Source: Paenibacillus sp. BSR1-1 (GTDB lineage: Bacteria; Bacillota; Bacilli; Bacillales; Cytobacillaceae). Taken from it: a stretch of 64,000 bases of DNA. The notes under the pieces are model-generated. The model was given only the letters and a program-made list of their open reading frames with translations, did no database searches and was not told where the DNA came from. The stretch spans positions 1 through 64,000 of the forward strand of contig NZ_JAQMWQ010000016.1 in assembly GCF_030403775.1 (NCBI RefSeq), read 5' to 3'. The position numbers and the translations under genes are program-made. Positions 61,852-64,000 of this stretch are shown one piece after another. Numbering within the stretch: the stretch's first letter is position 1; every line of letters starts with the position of its first letter.

Positions 61852-62505
61852 ATGAAAAAACTAGAAGTGTTAAATAGGATTATTGGGTGTGGAGTGGTAG
61901 CCGTTGTCAGGGCAGATTCCACTGATGAGGCCTTACAAATTTCTGAAGCATGTGTAAAGGGTGGAGTTACTGGGATTGAGATCACCTTTACCATCCAAAA
62001 TGCAGAAGAGGTTATCAAGGCATTGGCTTTAATCTATGCTGACCACCAAGAGGCAGTCATTGGAGCAGGGACGGTTCTAGATGCAGCTACTGCAAGGATT
62101 GCCATTTTATCTGGTGCGCAATTTATCGTAAGTCCATGCTTTGATGAAGATACAGCGAGACTTTGCAATTTGTATCAGGTTCCATATATTCCTGGTTGTA
62201 TGACCATAACTGAAATGAAAAATGCGTTACAACTTGGGGTCGATATTATTAAATTATTTCCTGGTAATGCCTTTGGACCTGAGTTTATCAAAGCGGTAAA
62301 AGCTCCGCTCCCACAGGTAAATATTATTCCGACCGGTGGTGTCAGTCTTGATACGGTTGATCAATGGATCAAGAATGGCTGCATCGCTGTTGGAGTAGGA
62401 GGAAACCTTGTTGCACCTGCAAAAACAGGGGATTATGGGAAAATTACCAATTATGCCAGCGAATATGTTAAAAAAGTCCAGGAAGCAAGAGAGGCTTTAA
62501 AATGA
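61852..62505 (+). CDS. kdgA: 2-keto-3-deoxy-6-phosphogluconate aldolase
   Basis: 217 residues. Class I aldolase with Glu43 (GVTGIEITFT) and Schiff-base Lys134 (DIIKLFPGNAFGP), PTGGV phosphate-binding motif. Cleaves KDPG to pyruvate and glyceraldehyde-3-phosphate. Ribosome site AAGGGGGGG. It overlaps kdgK by 4 nt. Confidence 0.94.
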   Translation: MKKLEVLNRIIGCGVVAVVRADSTDEALQISEACVKGGVTGIEITFTIQNAEEVIKALALIYADHQEAVIGAGTVLDAATARIAILSGAQFIVSPCFDEDTARLCNLYQVPYIPGCMTITEMKNALQLGVDIIKLFPGNAFGPEFIKAVKAPLPQVNIIPTGGVSLDTVDQWIKNGCIAVGVGGNLVAPAKTGDYGKITNYASEYVKKVQEAREALK

Positions 62506-63515
62506 AAAAGGTAGTTACACTGGGAGAAATCATGCTGCGCTTATCTACACAAACTGGAACACGGTTAAACCAAGCCGACCTTTTTACCGTTCATTACGGC
62601 GGTGCAGAGGCCAATGTTGCTGTTTCTCTAGCGCATTTTGGCTATGAGACTTATTTTATTAGCAAAGTTCCGAATAATCCATTGGGAGAGGCTGTGAAGA
62701 AGCATTTACGATCCCATGGCGTTCATACTGATTTTTTACAAAAAGGTGGAGAGCGTTTAGGAACGTATTATTTGGAGACAGGTGTTGGTGAAAGAGGTCC
62801 GCAGGTAATTTACGACCGTAAATACTCCAGTTTTTCACAGTTAACAAAGGAAGATATTCAAATAGAAGAAATGTTTAAAGGGGCGGCACTGTTTCATGTG
62901 TCTGGAATAACCCTTGCACTATCACATAATTTAAGAGAACTCACTTATTTTGCGATAAAAAAGGCTAAGGAAATGGGTGTGAAAATCAGCTTTGATTTTA
63001 ATTATCGTGCCAAACTCTGGGGTCAACAAGAGGCTTCGGAGGCAATCAAACCATTGCTGCCGTATGCCGATTTTTGTTTCTGCGGGGAATTGGACGCGAT
63101 TCACATCCTTGGGTTTGATAAGGTTAACGATTCCATTCCAGCGGATGAAAGATTGAAATACTATTATCAAAGAATACGAGAAAAATACCCGAATATCGAA
63201 TATTTTTGTTCAACATTCCGGACATCCATATCGGCTTCAAGCAATAACCTGCAAGGGAATTTGTTTGCAGCCGGTGAGCTTTACCAATCCAAAATTCACC
63301 ATATTGAGCCAATTGTTGATCGCGTCGGAGGTGGTGATGCATTTGCTGCTGGAGTTTTGTATTGCTTCTTCGAAGGCCTCACGCCACAGGAAATTATTTC
63401 TTTTGCAACAGCAGCATCAGCCTTAAAACACACTGTTCATGGAGATTGCAATTGCTTTACGAAAGAAGAAGTATACCAGTTTTTTGGAAGTGAACAAGGT
63501 AAAATCGCTAGATAA
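62502..63515 (+). CDS. kdgK: 2-keto-3-deoxygluconate kinase
   Basis: 337 residues, PfkB/ribokinase family: N-terminal YGGAEANVAVSLAHFG and C-terminal DRVGGGDAFAAGVLY with the catalytic Asp in the GGGDAF motif. Phosphorylates KDG for the aldolase encoded just upstream; the ATGA overlap indicates coupled translation. Confidence 0.93.
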   Translation: MKKVVTLGEIMLRLSTQTGTRLNQADLFTVHYGGAEANVAVSLAHFGYETYFISKVPNNPLGEAVKKHLRSHGVHTDFLQKGGERLGTYYLETGVGERGPQVIYDRKYSSFSQLTKEDIQIEEMFKGAALFHVSGITLALSHNLRELTYFAIKKAKEMGVKISFDFNYRAKLWGQQEASEAIKPLLPYADFCFCGELDAIHILGFDKVNDSIPADERLKYYYQRIREKYPNIEYFCSTFRTSISASSNNLQGNLFAAGELYQSKIHHIEPIVDRVGGGDAFAAGVLYCFFEGLTPQEIISFATAASALKHTVHGDCNCFTKEEVYQFFGSEQGKIAR

Positions 63516-63556
63516 TCATTTTATTTTTATATTTCAACAAAAAGGAGATAAGAATT

Positions 63557-64000
63557 ATGGAAACTCGCTATGCTATTCACCCCGAAGATATGAAGAAATA
63601 TACAACGGATGATCTGAGAAGGGAATTTCTAGTTGAAACACTTTTTGAAGTAGGCCAAGTACACTTGACCTATACCCATAATGATCGAATGATTTTTGGC
63701 GGTGTCACCCCTGCTGATAAAGAATTAACAATAAAGTTAGATAAAGAATTAGGGGTTGAATATTTCCTAGAACGCCGTGAATTAGGCATCATTAACATTG
63801 GTGGAGAAGGTTCTGTAATTCTTGATGGGACCAAATTTGATATGCAGATGCGTGACGGTTTATATGTAGGAAAAGGAACAAAGGAAGTGCTTTTTCGTTC
63901 CAAGGATGCTAGTAATCCAGCAAAATATTATATTAATTCAACACCGGCACACCACACCTTTCCAACGGTAAAAATTGATATTAACAAAATTGATCCGTTA
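63557..64000 (+). CDS. kduI: 5-dehydro-4-deoxy-D-glucuronate isomerase, 3' end beyond window
   Basis: 148 codons are visible from ATG 63557 (AAAGGAG upstream); the frame is open to the window edge. The protein begins METRYAIHPEDMKKYTTDDLR and contains TYTHNDRMIFGG, ERRELGIINIGG and PAHHTFPT, typical of KduI (about 275 residues in full). The zinc ligands of the C-terminal half lie outside the window. It converts 5-keto-4-deoxyuronate, released by GH88, to 3-deoxy-D-glycero-2,5-hexodiulosonate. kduD would be expected next. Confidence 0.95.
   Translation, partial: METRYAIHPEDMKKYTTDDLRREFLVETLFEVGQVHLTYTHNDRMIFGGVTPADKELTIKLDKELGVEYFLERRELGIINIGGEGSVILDGTKFDMQMRDGLYVGKGTKEVLFRSKDASNPAKYYINSTPAHHTFPTVKIDINKIDPL

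Overview
The window is a chromosomal segment of an endospore-forming, low-GC Gram-positive bacterium of the Bacillaceae (Bacillus/Neobacillus type). Evidence for this is the gerA-type germination operon, the small acid-soluble spore protein gene sspI, a ytxC-like sporulation gene, two T-box tRNA-synthetase leaders, frequent TTG/GTG starts behind strong AGGAGG-like sites, and gene order close to the phoPR-polA to etfA-trxA region of Bacillus subtilis. No transposase, prophage, tRNA/rRNA gene or CRISPR array was seen.

Layout. 1-5.2 kb is accessory: a NERD-domain protein on the minus strand and a three-gene spore germinant receptor operon with a possible small membrane ORF at its head. 5.4-18.9 kb is core: phoPR, polA, mutM, ytaF, coaE, gapB, speD, nrdR, dnaB, dnaI, ytxC. 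18.9-29.8 kb is mostly translation and housekeeping: T-box/thrS, L20 leader/infC-rpmI-rplT, ysdA, a dUTPase, ysdC, sspI, ysgA, T-box/pheST. 29.9-31.6 kb is a small accessory insert: a second NERD gene flanked on both sides by 5-copy, 21-bp-period repeat arrays, then a pterin dehydratase. 31.7-44.3 kb is core again: rnhC, zapA, yshB, polX, mutS2, yshE, and the fatty-acid oxidation operon lcfA-fadR-fadB-etfBA, then trxA.

44.5-64 kb is a polysaccharide utilisation locus sitting where B. subtilis has uvrC after trxA. It encodes a CUT1-type sugar ABC importer without its ATPase, a YesM/YesN-type two-component system, one secreted PL8 lyase (hyaluronate/chondroitin/xanthan lyase family), and cytoplasmic GH88 unsaturated glucuronyl hydrolase, heparinase II/III-like lyase and GH35 beta-galactosidase. 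Downstream uronate catabolism follows: KDPG aldolase, KDG kinase and the start of kduI, which runs off the window. The implied flow is extracellular cleavage to unsaturated oligosaccharides, ABC import, cytosolic trimming by GH88/GH35/lyase, then KduI, (KduD, not seen), KdgK and KdgA to pyruvate and glyceraldehyde-3-phosphate. CcpA-type cre sites and repeated GTGCAC motifs suggest catabolite repression plus induction by the two-component system.

The least explained signals are (i) a structured leader of about 145 nt in front of speD that can form a three-way junction or sequester the speD Shine-Dalgarno, with its own promoter; (ii) the NERD gene bracketed by matching 21-bp repeat arrays, with a paralogue at the left edge of the window; (iii) a PhoR that lacks the usual extracytoplasmic sensor domain; and (iv) a GTGCAC direct-repeat motif in the polysaccharide locus.
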